This document shows, piece by piece, positions 51,822 to 61,538 of a stretch of 64,000 nt of DNA (positions are counted from its first letter, which is position 1; each line of letters starts with the position of its first letter). Position numbers and translations under genes: made by a program. Source of the DNA: CAYPNF01 sp964411985 (GTDB taxonomy: Bacteria; Verrucomicrobiota; Verrucomicrobiia; Limisphaerales; J093); contig CAYPNF010000001.1 of assembly GCA_964411985.1 (NCBI GenBank), positions 237,596 through 301,595 on the forward strand. The letters are read 5' to 3'. The notes below the pieces were generated by a model. It saw only the letters and a program-made list of their open reading frames with translations, did not search any database and was not told where the DNA came from.

Positions 51822-52349
51822 ATGTCCTCTCATCCGATCGATTCCAACCCTCCCCTGGCGGAACTCTGCGCCGCCTGCGGATTCTGCTGCAACGGGGTCC
51901 TGTTCACCGCAGTGGAATTGCAGCCCTGCGACAACCCTGCTTCCTTGCGCCGAATCGAGCTTCCGCTTCACGTCCGACGAGGGAAGACGCACTTCCGCCA
52001 ACCTTGCGCCCTCTGGACCGGCACGTCCTGCAAGGCCTACGAGGCCCGCCCAAGATGTTGCCGCAGTTTTCAGTGTCTCACCTTCTTAAGGCTCAAGGAA
52101 GGATCGCTCACGGCAGCGCAGGCACAGCGAATTGTGCGCAAAGCTCTCCGCCAAGTCGCCCGGGTGGAACGACTCCTCCGGCTGCTGGGGTGCCGCCAGG
52201 AGGAACTCGCGCTCGAACTCCGTTTTCGCCGCCTTTCTCGCCGCCTTTCCTCCTTGCCGGCGGGTTCCAAGTCCGCTGCCCTTTTCGCGGATCTGGCGCT
52301 GGCGTACTACCAACTCGGGCTTCAGCTCCAGCAGCATTTCCTTCCCTAA
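51822..52349 (+). CDS. YkgJ-family cysteine cluster protein
   Basis: 175 residues from the ATG at 51822, one base past the kinase-MurQ stop. The N-terminal cysteine cluster CAACGFCCNG, then C in QPCALW and SCKAYEARPRCCRSFQC, is the CxxCxxCC pattern of the YkgJ/UPF0153 zinc- or iron-binding family. The C-terminal helical, Arg/Leu-rich part (about 85-175) is specific. Biochemical role unknown. Confidence 0.87.
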   Translation: MSSHPIDSNPPLAELCAACGFCCNGVLFTAVELQPCDNPASLRRIELPLHVRRGKTHFRQPCALWTGTSCKAYEARPRCCRSFQCLTFLRLKEGSLTAAQAQRIVRKALRQVARVERLLRLLGCRQEELALELRFRRLSRRLSSLPAGSKSAALFADLALAYYQLGLQLQQHFLP

Positions 52350-52475
52350 ACCAACCCTCTTGGACCTTGGAATCCTGGCACGCGGTAGACCGACCCAATC
52401 CAGGCTACGACCCCAAAGCAGTCCTGGTCCGCAATGGTATGGCAATTTGGACGACACCACACTAGACTGGCTCTC

Positions 52476-53573
52476 ATGCGTACGGTGAAGGTTCAATTAG
52501 GATCGCGCTCCTACCCCATCCACATTGGGTCTGGGGCCATGGCTCGCCTGGGGCCGGAGTGCCGCCGCTTGGAATTCGGGCGCCGGTGCGCGGTTGTCAC
52601 GGATGCCACGGTCGGTCCACTCTACGCCGAGAAGGTTATCGGCGTTCTCACCCAGGCAGGGTTTGAGCCGGTGGTGATCACCGTGCCTGCGGGCGAGAAA
52701 GCCAAACACCTCCGCTGGGTGCAGTTCTGCTACAACCAACTCGCAGCGCATCGGCTGGAGAGGAAGTCCTTCGTCGTGGCCTTGGGCGGCGGGGTGGTGG
52801 GCGATCTGGGCGGCTTTGTGGCGGCGACTTACCTGCGTGGCGTTCCTTTTGTCCAAGTACCCACCACGCTCCTGGCGCAGGTCGACAGTTCGGTGGGCGG
52901 GAAGGTGGGGGTGAACCTCAAGGCGGGAAAGAACCTCGTGGGTGCGTTCTATCAGCCGCGGCTTGTCCTCTGCGATCTCGATACCTTCGCCACTCTGCCC
53001 GAAAGGGAGTTCGTCTCCGGCTTGGCTGAGGTGATCAAGTACGGGATCATCTATGACGCGCCCTTCTTCGAAAGCCTGGAGAAAGGCATGCCACGAGTCC
53101 TTGCCCGGGAAGAAGACCTGCTCGCCCAGGTGGTGGCCAAATGCTGCAGCATCAAGGCGGAGGTGGTGAGCCAGGATGAGACGGAGAGTGGGCTGCGGGC
53201 GATTCTCAATTTCGGCCATACGGTCGGCCACGCTCTTGAGGCGATCTCCAATTATGGCCGGTTTCTCCACGGCGAAGCCATTTCCATTGGGCAAGTCGCC
53301 GCCGCCTGGCTATCGGCTGTTCGACTTGGCCTGACAGAGAAGGAAGTACGGCGGATCGCAGCCTTGTTGGAGGCAGCCCGCCTGCCGGTGTCAATTCAGC
53401 TGACCACTGCGGAGCGGGCGGCCCTGAAGAACGCCATGCGTCTCGACAAGAAGGTGGCCGGTGGCGAGATCCGATTTGTCCTCACCAACCGAATCGGCAA
53501 GGTAGCCTGGGGTCAGCCGGTGCCTGAAGCTGAAGTGGACCGTGCGCTCGACGCAATCCGCCCTCAACCCTGA
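52476..53573 (+). CDS. aroB: 3-dehydroquinate synthase
   Basis: 365 residues from the ATG at 52476; an in-frame start 14 codons earlier gives no homologous extension. NAD- and metal-binding motifs are complete: ALGGGVVGDLGGFVAATYLRG, PTTLLAQVDSSVGGKVGVN, GLAEVIKYG, and the zinc ligands in ILNFGHTVGHALE and FLHGEAISIG. The enzyme makes 3-dehydroquinate from DAHP in the shikimate pathway. Followed after 18 bases by a conserved hypothetical gene, probably cotranscribed. Confidence 0.97.
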   Translation: MRTVKVQLGSRSYPIHIGSGAMARLGPECRRLEFGRRCAVVTDATVGPLYAEKVIGVLTQAGFEPVVITVPAGEKAKHLRWVQFCYNQLAAHRLERKSFVVALGGGVVGDLGGFVAATYLRGVPFVQVPTTLLAQVDSSVGGKVGVNLKAGKNLVGAFYQPRLVLCDLDTFATLPEREFVSGLAEVIKYGIIYDAPFFESLEKGMPRVLAREEDLLAQVVAKCCSIKAEVVSQDETESGLRAILNFGHTVGHALEAISNYGRFLHGEAISIGQVAAAWLSAVRLGLTEKEVRRIAALLEAARLPVSIQLTTAERAALKNAMRLDKKVAGGEIRFVLTNRIGKVAWGQPVPEAEVDRALDAIRPQP

Positions 53574-53591
53574 ACCAGAAAGACCTTTATC

Positions 53592-54248
53592 ATGTCTGCC
53601 GTCGCCGAAGCCGTGGTACGCGAGTTCTTCGAATTGCACAGTTTCTTGGTGCGTCAGCATCGGAAGTACGTGGCTGCTCACATGCGTGAGGACGAGGAAA
53701 TAGATTTCTTTGTCGCCAATCCCCGCCCACTCCCTTCCCCGGGCCAGGTGCCCGCTTACCTGACCGCGGAGGCGCTACCCAGAATCGATCGAGCCATCGT
53801 CGCGGTGCGAGGCGGCCATACGGAAGTCTTTAACACCAACGTGATGAACGACAAGCCGGACCTCTTCCGGTTTCTGGACCCGGCGATTCTCAGGCAGGCG
53901 GAGCGTTTCTTCGGCGGGCCGGTCACCTTCACGCGAATCCTGGTCGTTCCATCGCTTCCTCAAGCTGAGCAGGCCCGTCAACAGAGCCTCCAATTCATCA
54001 CTTCTCGCGGCGTAGACACGGTCCTCTCCTTCCGAACCATGCTGTCGGACCTGGTGGCTGCCACGGAGGAGAACCGAAACTACCAGAAGTCGGATCTATT
54101 GCAGACGATCCGGCTGCTAAAGAACTACGATTTGGTGCGGGACCCACAGTTGGAGTTGTTCAAGTCGGGCCGCCGAGCTGCCAGCAAGCCTAGATCTGCC
54201 AAGACTGTGGTTGGACCCTCGCCAGAACCGGAAGTTCCCGCACCCTGA
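53592..54248 (+). CDS. Conserved hypothetical protein downstream of aroB
   Basis: 218 residues with no signal peptide or membrane helix. It is mostly helical with a central alpha/beta portion (ITSRGVDTVLSFRTMLSDLV) and a Lys/Arg/Pro-rich tail (about 190-218). The pattern ENRNYQKSDLLQTIRLLKNYDLVRDPQLELF suggests a DNA- or nucleic-acid-related helical fold, but I do not recognise the family. It seems to be a verrucomicrobial protein regularly next to aroB (recollection, not verified). Confidence 0.75.
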   Translation: MSAVAEAVVREFFELHSFLVRQHRKYVAAHMREDEEIDFFVANPRPLPSPGQVPAYLTAEALPRIDRAIVAVRGGHTEVFNTNVMNDKPDLFRFLDPAILRQAERFFGGPVTFTRILVVPSLPQAEQARQQSLQFITSRGVDTVLSFRTMLSDLVAATEENRNYQKSDLLQTIRLLKNYDLVRDPQLELFKSGRRAASKPRSAKTVVGPSPEPEVPAP

Positions 54249-54354
54249 GTGCTGCAAGCCCCCATGTTCCTTGCCTTGAGCGATTCCTGTGATACGCTGT
54301 TCGGGCAAAGCCTACTCATTTTCCCGGCGGTGTGAGAACCGAGCGTGGGCGAGC

Positions 54355-57300
54355 ATGGGTCGGCTTTCCAAAATGAGAGAACCGAGTCCGAGTCTGAAAA
54401 GTGTCATTCTTTCGCTATCCCGAGCGGCATCCTGTCTCCTGATCCTCTGTCTGACCATCGGTTTGGCGACGGCTGACTCCGTGGTGACCAACGTGACTGG
54501 TTTCTACCAACTGACCCCGGCGGAGGCCCAACAGTCACGACCAGTTCGAATTCGCTCCACGGTGGTTTTCTCGGATCCCGAGTGGAATCTGCTCTTCGTT
54601 GAGGATGGACAGCAATCCATGTTCTGCAAAACCTCTCAGCCCCAAGTGCGCGACGGTGACTTGGTTGAGCTGTCGGGTGTAACCGCCCTGGAGGGACAGG
54701 AATCCAGGGTCCAGAATGTCCAGGTGGTCAGCCTCGGCAAAGGACGGATCTCGGCGGCGGCACGCACTCCGCTGAAGCAATTGGGATCTGTCGGCCCGCG
54801 CCGGGTGCAGGTGGAAGGCACGGTGGTTCGAGTGCACAACCACACCGGACGCCTCTTCCTTCAGTTGGAATCGGGGGGGATCCGGTGCTCCGCCTTCGTC
54901 CGCGACCACGCCCTGGATCAACCCATGCAGGAGTGGATGGACTGGATTGGGGCGGAGGTTCGGGTCGTGGGAATCGATGCGAGCGAACGAAAGGAAGGGA
55001 CCTTGGCCAAAGGCCAGCTGTTCGTGTCAGGCACAAACGATCTCCGGATGCTGCGACCGCCCAGGCAGAAGCTTTCCAGTCTTCAACCAATTCTGAGCCG
55101 GCAAGTCAAAGAACACCTCAAAGGTGACGAGCCTGGCCCCTACGTCTACCTTGAGGGGCGAGTCAGGGATTATCAGCCTGGAAAGTCGATCACGTTCTAC
55201 GATCCGGCAGGATGGATCCAGGCCGAGATCATACAGGAAATGGACCTTGCCTTCACCAAGGAGGTGCGAGTGTGGGGTAGGCCCGCCCGGAAACAGGGTG
55301 AGGTGCAACTGGTGGATGCGGTGTTCCTGGGTATCGAGTCGTTGCCCGCCCAACCAGCCATATCTGCCAACCCGGCCGAGACCCTCACTACGCTTAGGTC
55401 GGCCGGCCAGGTCCGACGGATGCGTCGAGAAGAGGCCCGCAAGGGGTATCCAGTGGAGTTAACCGGTGTGATTACCTATGTAGACCCGAGCTACCGCAAC
55501 GTGTTTATGGCGGACGAATCAGGTGGCATCTACCTCGACTTTGGCACGAATCTCCTTCCCAAGCGGCCCCAATGGGTACGCGTCAAGGGTGTTACCGCGC
55601 CTGGCGGGTTCTCCCCGCTGGTGGCTCACGCGGAGGCGATGGTTCTGGGAACCACCAACATGCCGAACCCGGTGCAGGTCACGTTGGAAGATATGTTGAC
55701 GGGTTCCTTCGACTGCCAGTGGGTGGAGATTCCCGGCTGGGTCTCCGAGCAGGTCTCCTTTGCTGGCCATACCAGCCTCACAGTGTTGACGGAGCATCGT
55801 GACTTTGAAGTTCTAATCCCAGATGCCGCCGTGCCCGTGCTCACCGAGCGATGGGCTCGGTTTCGTGGAGTGTGCGGCGCGGCTTTCGGCAAGACCAACT
55901 CGGTCCTCGGGATTAGGCTTTCCGTCCCTGCCTTCGAGGAGCCGTTCGTGCATGTCCTGCAGGAGCCGTCCTCGGCAAAGGAGATCCCCGCTGAATCCGT
56001 TCAAGATCTACGCACTTTCAATGCCCGGGTTCATGCCAACCGATTCACCAAAGTACAAGGCCGAGTGATTCACGCGCATCCGCCTCTGAAGTATTACATT
56101 CAAGACAACACGAGCGGCCTTTGCGTCGAGCCACTTCGGCCGCTCAATCTCCAATTGGGCGACTATTGCGAGCTGATTGGTTTCCCGGTGCGCCGCGGAG
56201 CGCAAGTGATACTGCGAGCCGCCAAGGTTGCAGTGGCTTATCCAACCAATTCCCTTCCACCCGTAGTGGCCACGCCAAGCCAGATCCTTTCGTCACTCGG
56301 GTACCATGAGAAGTTGGTGAGGGTGACTGGAACTCTAATGCAGACCGTACCTCTGCTAGACCACCCATTGATGTATTTCCAAGCAGACGGACTCCAGTTT
56401 ACGTCGAGTTTGGAAGGAGTCGGAGATCTCCCCTCCTTCTGTCAGCCCGGCGCCAAAGTGACCGCCACGGGCGTCTGTGTCCAGCAACAGGAGTTCGAAC
56501 AGCAAATCCCCGGCTTTCGTATTCTCCTTCGCCGTCCCACCGACCTAGAACTGGTTCGTCCACCTCCCTTCTGGTCCCTTGCCCGCATCCTCCAAGCCAC
56601 AGCCGTCATGGGGGGGCTGATGCTCGTCGCGCTCATCTGGGTTGTCCTCCTTCGCCGACGCGTTCGGGAACAGACGGAGCTGGTGCGGCAGCGGCTCGAG
56701 TCGGAGGCAAAACTCCGAGACCGGCTGCGCAGCGCGCAGAAGATGGAGGCGGTGGGCCAGCTTGCCGGAGGGATTGCCCACGATTTCAACAACATCTTGA
56801 CGGTCATCCAGGGCAACCTCGGCCTGGCTCTTGGTACCGAGGGCATCCCCCGGGAGGTCGCAAGCTGTGTCCAGGAAGCAGAGGCTGCCGCCGAACGTGC
56901 CTCCAAACTAACCAGGCAGCTGCTCGCCTTCAGCCGCAAGCAGGTGCTTCAGGCCACCCCCGTGGATCTAAATGAAGTGGTGGCTGGTATGACCAAGATG
57001 CTCAGCAGGCTGCTGGGCGAACCTATCCAACTTGAGTGCCGCTACGCGCCCTCTCTGCCGCTGATCAAAGCCGATGCTCACATGTTGGAACAGATCCTGA
57101 TGAATCTGTGTGTGAACGCGCGTGATGCCATGCCCGCAGGCGGGGTATTGAGCATAGGCACCCAGCGCCTGACCCTGGGGGAATCAGAGGCCGAGAGCCA
57201 CCCTGAAGGACGTCCTGGTGAATTTGTCCTTCTCACCGTCAGCGATACCGGGGCAGGCATGAGCGAAGAGGTCCTGAGGCACATCTTTGAACCCTTTTTC

Positions 57301-57903
57301 ACGACCAAAGACGTGGGGAAAGGGACAGGACTAGGCCTTGCCACGGTGCTGGGAATCGCCCAGCAGCACGAAGGCTGGGTCGAAGCGGAAAGCACCCCCG
57401 GCAAGGGGTCGTCCCTGCATGTCTTCCTACCGGTCCCCGAGAAGCCGATTCAGGCGGTTCCGCCTCGGCAGACGCAGACCGAGTGTGCGAGCGGGTCGGG
57501 CGTGATTCTGGTGGCTGAGGACGAACCCTCGGTGCGCTTGCTGGTTTGCGCCTGTCTGAAGCGGGCCGGGTACGTAGTTCTTCAGGCCAAGGATGGCACC
57601 GAGGCGCTGACCTTGTGGACCTCTCATCGCAACGAAATCGACTTATTGGTGACCGACATGGTGATGCCTGGAGGGATTTCGGGGCGGGATTTGGCCCAAA
57701 GGCTGCGAGCCGAAAGGCCGACCCTGCCGGTACTCTATACCAGCGGCTACAGCGCCGAGATGGTGAATGAGGGGTTAGAACTCCAACCAGGTATCAACTA
57801 CCTGCCCAAACCCTACAGTCCAGCCCTCATCACTCAAACCGTGAGCCGATGTCTGAGCCTACCAAGGAGGGGGGGAACATCCTCCCTCAGAGAAGGCGTT
57901 TGA
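54355..57903 (+). CDS. Hybrid histidine kinase with large periplasmic OB-fold-like repeat sensor
   Basis: 1182 residues from the ATG at 54355 (frame open from 54289). N-terminal membrane segment (about 20-40); an extracytoplasmic region of about 690 residues with repeated beta units shaped like VYLEGRVRDYQPGKSITFYD and VELTGVITYVDPSYRNVFMA, which resemble OB-fold modules (four or more); a second helix (about 745-768); HisKA with GGIAHDFNN (about 795-855); HATPase with NLCVNARDAMP and GKGTGLGLA (907-1025); and a receiver with TDMVMPGG aspartate (1048-1165). No output-domain gene lies adjacent. The stop overlaps the convergent membrane protein gene by 17 bases. Confidence 0.85.
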   Translation: MGRLSKMREPSPSLKSVILSLSRAASCLLILCLTIGLATADSVVTNVTGFYQLTPAEAQQSRPVRIRSTVVFSDPEWNLLFVEDGQQSMFCKTSQPQVRDGDLVELSGVTALEGQESRVQNVQVVSLGKGRISAAARTPLKQLGSVGPRRVQVEGTVVRVHNHTGRLFLQLESGGIRCSAFVRDHALDQPMQEWMDWIGAEVRVVGIDASERKEGTLAKGQLFVSGTNDLRMLRPPRQKLSSLQPILSRQVKEHLKGDEPGPYVYLEGRVRDYQPGKSITFYDPAGWIQAEIIQEMDLAFTKEVRVWGRPARKQGEVQLVDAVFLGIESLPAQPAISANPAETLTTLRSAGQVRRMRREEARKGYPVELTGVITYVDPSYRNVFMADESGGIYLDFGTNLLPKRPQWVRVKGVTAPGGFSPLVAHAEAMVLGTTNMPNPVQVTLEDMLTGSFDCQWVEIPGWVSEQVSFAGHTSLTVLTEHRDFEVLIPDAAVPVLTERWARFRGVCGAAFGKTNSVLGIRLSVPAFEEPFVHVLQEPSSAKEIPAESVQDLRTFNARVHANRFTKVQGRVIHAHPPLKYYIQDNTSGLCVEPLRPLNLQLGDYCELIGFPVRRGAQVILRAAKVAVAYPTNSLPPVVATPSQILSSLGYHEKLVRVTGTLMQTVPLLDHPLMYFQADGLQFTSSLEGVGDLPSFCQPGAKVTATGVCVQQQEFEQQIPGFRILLRRPTDLELVRPPPFWSLARILQATAVMGGLMLVALIWVVLLRRRVREQTELVRQRLESEAKLRDRLRSAQKMEAVGQLAGGIAHDFNNILTVIQGNLGLALGTEGIPREVASCVQEAEAAAERASKLTRQLLAFSRKQVLQATPVDLNEVVAGMTKMLSRLLGEPIQLECRYAPSLPLIKADAHMLEQILMNLCVNARDAMPAGGVLSIGTQRLTLGESEAESHPEGRPGEFVLLTVSDTGAGMSEEVLRHIFEPFFTTKDVGKGTGLGLATVLGIAQQHEGWVEAESTPGKGSSLHVFLPVPEKPIQAVPPRQTQTECASGSGVILVAEDEPSVRLLVCACLKRAGYVVLQAKDGTEALTLWTSHRNEIDLLVTDMVMPGGISGRDLAQRLRAERPTLPVLYTSGYSAEMVNEGLELQPGINYLPKPYSPALITQTVSRCLSLPRRGGTSSLREGV

Positions 57904-58474
57904 GCAGAGTCAGCGAAACGAAGTGTGCAAGCGCGCTCAAGACCAGCAGCGTCAGGGTGGTGACCATGAGCAGACCGAAGCCCTTGGTCTGATCAGGCCT
58001 GAGGAGCAAACCCACGCCGTGGTAGAGCAGATAGAGGGTCAGCAGAGCTCCCCCTCCCCAGCAGAGCCAGGTCGGCAGCATGGGAATGGCATCCAAGCCC
58101 CGGCCGATGATCCAGATAGGCCCCAAGGCGTAGGCCACCAACTCCAAAACCGTGCCAAACCGCGACTGTGTCTGGAAACTACTGGCGAAAAGATGCACCA
58201 ACAGCGCGCTTAAGATCAGGAGGGCTACGTCCAAACCAAGGCGGTATTCGCAGAACCGGACTACGGTGGACTGAGCCAGCCGCACCAGCCGAGTCTCCCC
58301 AAAATCCCGGGAAGAAATGCCCCAACGCGTCATACACCAACCCTCCAGCGCCGACCCTGCCACCATCATGGGCAAGGCTGTCACCAGCAAAACCAAGGCC
58401 ACGTGCCGGTTTGCCTCCGCAACCTTGGTCCAAGTGGCGAACGGAGCAAACAGCAATTGAATCAACCGCATCAT
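57887..58474 (-). CDS. Yip1-like integral membrane protein
   Basis: 195 residues from the ATG at 58474 (a second ATG follows at once). About five helices; the N-terminus LLFAPFATWTKVAEANRHVALVLLVT is the Yip1-domain pattern of small bacterial membrane proteins. Function unknown. Convergent with, and overlapping, the hybrid kinase gene by 17 bases; it lies downstream of the small TPR-type gene on the same strand (75-base gap). Confidence 0.78.
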   Translation of the reverse strand: MMRLIQLLFAPFATWTKVAEANRHVALVLLVTALPMMVAGSALEGWCMTRWGISSRDFGETRLVRLAQSTVVRFCEYRLGLDVALLILSALLVHLFASSFQTQSRFGTVLELVAYALGPIWIIGRGLDAIPMLPTWLCWGGGALLTLYLLYHGVGLLLRPDQTKGFGLLMVTTLTLLVLSALAHFVSLTLLKRLL

Positions 58475-58549
58475 CGTCCCTGTAGAATAGAGGGCCTTCC
58501 CATGCTTCTTACAAGAGAATTGATGCGTGGCACTACTCCACAAAGCGGG

Positions 58550-58936
58550 TTACGACCCCGCCAACTTCGGCCACAACCCCTCCAGATCGTTGTCCGCCAG
58601 CGCTCTCTTCTTGATCACTTCCAGGCTGCCCGCAGCCTTCCCAGCCCGCTCCAGCCAGTCCCAAGCCTCCTTCAGCCTGCCCATTTGCGCCGCATAACAG
58701 GCCAGGTTATACGCAATCACTTCCTCCGAGGGAAACTTCTCATAGGCTGGCCGCAGGACCTCCCAGGACTGCAGCAGCGCGTGCACACTCCACTCCATCT
58801 CCAGCACTTCCGGCCGGCCCCGCGAGGGCTTGGATAACCGCTCCAACTCCTCCATCGCCGACTTGGGATCTCCCAACATCAGCCAGCCCGTGGCGGCGTC
58901 CAGGTACAGATTATCCGGATGCGGTAAAGCTTTCAT
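58550..58936 (-). CDS. Small tetratricopeptide-repeat-like protein
   Basis: 128 residues from the ATG at 58936 (the codon before is a TTG that could extend it by one). Helical pairs such as DAATGWLMLGDPKSAMEELERL and AYNLACYAAQMGRLKEAWDWL match TPR consensus positions (W/L/G/Y/A/P). No signal peptide, so it is cytoplasmic. Likely a protein-protein interaction module; partner unknown. Confidence 0.75.
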   Translation of the reverse strand: MKALPHPDNLYLDAATGWLMLGDPKSAMEELERLSKPSRGRPEVLEMEWSVHALLQSWEVLRPAYEKFPSEEVIAYNLACYAAQMGRLKEAWDWLERAGKAAGSLEVIKKRALADNDLEGLWPKLAGS

Positions 58937-59076
58937 CAACCGCCCTCAACATAATCCCTCCAGAACCAGATGGCAAACCCGGTGCGCCTCCACGTTCCCC
59001 CTACTGAAATCTTGGCTCCAAGATTCCTTGCCTTCGCCGCAAACTGCACCACTATTCCAGCGTCACTCTGATCCTA

Positions 59077-60297
59077 ATGCACTTCCTCTTCTGCATGATC
59101 CTTCGGTGGCGCTCAGCATTCCTGGGCGCTCTCTTGTTACACCCTGCTTTTCTCAGCGCCACGACCCCGGAGCCGCACCAGGCGGACACACTTTGGAACC
59201 TTCCGGACCTCTGCCTCGCACCAGGCTGGCGCTGGGGAGCGGAGACGGGCGGGGTCCGCGAGGTCTATTACCAGGGTGAACCCTTCCGTGGAAAGCCTAC
59301 CTGGGTGTTCGCTTACTATGGAGCTCCCACCAACCGGGTTGGCAGAGTTCCCGGGGTGTTGCTCGTTCACGGCGGAGGTGGAAAGGCTTTCCGCGACTGG
59401 GTGCAATACTGGAATCGCCGCGGTTACGCCGCTCTCGCCATGGATACCGCCGGGTGCGGCCCGGCCGGTCCCCTTCCTGATGGAGGACCCGATCAGTCAG
59501 ACCCGACCAAGTTCCGACCGTTTCAGAAGTCTGAGGCCAAAGACATGTGGACTTACCATGCCGTGGCCGCGATCCTGCGAGGGCACTCCCTCCTCGCTGC
59601 TCAACCCGAGGTCGATCCAGACCGGATCGGGATCACGGGCATCAGCTGGGGCGGCTACCTGACGTGCATCGTGGCAGGCGTCGATCCGCGCCTCAAAGTT
59701 GCCGTGCCCGTCTACGGATGCGGGTTTCTCGCGGAGAACAGTTGCTGGAAGAAGCCGTTCTTCGATCCCATGGAGCCAGAACTCAAAGAACGGTGGGTTT
59801 CCCTGTTCGATCCCGGGTCGCACGTCGGACATAACCAGTGCCCGATGCTCTTCTTGAACGGTTCGAATGATTTCGCGTATCCCATGGATAGCTACCGTAA
59901 AACGGTTCGTCGCGCCAACGGCCCGAAAACACTCTCGATCCAGATTCACCTTCCGCACGGTCACATCTGGACCTTCCCGGAAGTGGACGCCTTCATCGAT
60001 GCCGCACTCCTCGATCAGGATCCGCTTCCGGAAATCGGGCCCCTTTGGCTTGAAAAGGGTCAGGCCCGCGCTTGGTTTCGCAGCCACCATCGACTTGCTC
60101 GTGCCGCCCTTCACTACACCTCTGACCGTGGCCATTGGCAGCTGCGGCGATGGGAGAAGGTCCCCGCCCGGATCCGCCACGGCATGGTGGAAGCCGCCAT
60201 TCCCCCGAACCGGCCTCTGGTCCTGTTTCTCTCCATCACCGATTCCCGTGGTCTGACGGTCTCGAATCCGTACCGGGAACTGGCGAAACAGCGCTGA
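59077..60297 (+). CDS. Secreted alpha/beta hydrolase, acetylxylan-esterase-like
   Basis: 406 residues with a signal peptide (about 5-29). Serine hydrolase fold with oxyanion segment LLVHGGGGKAF, nucleophile in GITGISWGGYL, acid in NGSNDFAYP and histidine in LPHGHIW, all present in order. Such secreted esterases deacetylate or deesterify plant or algal polysaccharides. The C-terminal 90 residues (about 310-406) form an additional beta domain. Monocistronic; opposite to the TPR-like gene. Confidence 0.85.
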   Translation: MHFLFCMILRWRSAFLGALLLHPAFLSATTPEPHQADTLWNLPDLCLAPGWRWGAETGGVREVYYQGEPFRGKPTWVFAYYGAPTNRVGRVPGVLLVHGGGGKAFRDWVQYWNRRGYAALAMDTAGCGPAGPLPDGGPDQSDPTKFRPFQKSEAKDMWTYHAVAAILRGHSLLAAQPEVDPDRIGITGISWGGYLTCIVAGVDPRLKVAVPVYGCGFLAENSCWKKPFFDPMEPELKERWVSLFDPGSHVGHNQCPMLFLNGSNDFAYPMDSYRKTVRRANGPKTLSIQIHLPHGHIWTFPEVDAFIDAALLDQDPLPEIGPLWLEKGQARAWFRSHHRLARAALHYTSDRGHWQLRRWEKVPARIRHGMVEAAIPPNRPLVLFLSITDSRGLTVSNPYRELAKQR

Positions 60298-60320
60298 CCA
60301 GCCAGGGGAGCGACGCTAAG

Positions 60321-61268
60321 CTAGTTTTTGCGCACAACGGACATCAGCTGGGTGACATTCACTTCGCCAGCCTTCTTCCGGATGTCACCTGCGCAGCGGT
60401 CCCCTAGTCTTCGGCCCTCGCCGAGCATGGAGGAAAACACTTCCTTCAACTGGGCGGTGGTAAGCGTGCGGGAGCTCGCATAGTAAGACTTGGCCACTTG
60501 TCCCAAAGCATAGGTCGTGGCGAAGCTGATACCGGAGCTGGTGGCCTGGCCCGCCAGACCACCCAGCAATCCGCCGGCCCACGTGCGGGCAAGCCCCCCC
60601 ACAAGCCTTTGGGCAAACCCTTCCACCACCTGCGAGGTCAACCCAATTCCCAACGCACCCAGGAAATCCACAATGTGCTCACGCCCCAGTTCGTATCCGA
60701 AGGCTTTCCCCACCCGATACACCATGCGCATCTGCAGCGGAATAATCGTGAGCGTCGCCAGGGATTGCGGCATGATCTCCAGCGCACCGTTGAGAATCGC
60801 ATAGTTCAGAATCATTTTGTCCAGTGCCGCCTGGGCGTCGGGATCGGTACCCACCTTGCCCGTCGGGGCAATAGGTTCGACACTAATTGCCTCAGCTTGT
60901 TTTTGGAACTCGGAGGCCGCGGCGGTATCCAGGCCCAGACTCCGGCTCAACTCGCTCAGGAAACGCCGCTCGGGATCCGTGAACGCCCCATCCGCATGAC
61001 ACACGCAGGTAGCCATCTCATAGGCCAGGTCTTTTCGATTCGATGCCTGAATGCGCGCCACCACCTGGGGCAAACTGGAAGTACCCCCCAACGCCCCCTG
61101 GTAGGCTGCGGCTAGGTCCAGACCCGGGTTCGAGAAGCCCTCCAGGATCCGCTTGATTTGATTGCGCTCGGTTTCGTTTTGGGAGCCGTCGGCAAAAGCC
61201 GCATGGATACACAAGGTGAGAAGGTCTTTCTGCTCCTGTTCGGTCAGGGGAAGAGGTTCGTTTGTCAT
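60321..61268 (-). CDS. TerB-like domain protein with glycine-rich C-terminal membrane-active region
   Basis: 315 residues from the ATG at 61268, the start that agrees with the TerB-like beginning (LTEQEQKDLLTLCIHAAFADGSQNE). The TerB/DjlA-type helical domain covers about 10-150, with acidic metal-binding-like motifs HAAFADG and CHADGAFTDPE. The rest resembles the DUF697 region of GTPase-linked membrane proteins, with Gly/Ala-rich helices (RTWAGGLLGGLAGQATSSG). Function unknown; TerB relatives are linked to envelope stress. Confidence 0.8.
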   Translation of the reverse strand: MTNEPLPLTEQEQKDLLTLCIHAAFADGSQNETERNQIKRILEGFSNPGLDLAAAYQGALGGTSSLPQVVARIQASNRKDLAYEMATCVCHADGAFTDPERRFLSELSRSLGLDTAAASEFQKQAEAISVEPIAPTGKVGTDPDAQAALDKMILNYAILNGALEIMPQSLATLTIIPLQMRMVYRVGKAFGYELGREHIVDFLGALGIGLTSQVVEGFAQRLVGGLARTWAGGLLGGLAGQATSSGISFATTYALGQVAKSYYASSRTLTTAQLKEVFSSMLGEGRRLGDRCAGDIRKKAGEVNVTQLMSVVRKN

Positions 61269-61538
61269 GAGGGTAATAAAGCACAAATCCGCCTGACGCA
61301 TATTACAAATGCGCCAATCCTTTGTATCCCTCCCTGCGTCGGCCTGGCCTTGTCGCATGAAATGGGGACAACACCATCCCAATCTGGCCTAATTCAGCAA
61401 CTTCGGTCCGTCCCAAGCCCACCCCGCCGTTGACAAAGCCGATTCACCCCAGCATGCTCGCCAGCACTATCAACGCGCATGGGAAGCTGGTGCTTTCTTT
61501 AGCGGAACCGTTGGCGCAAAGTTCAGAATACGACTCGC

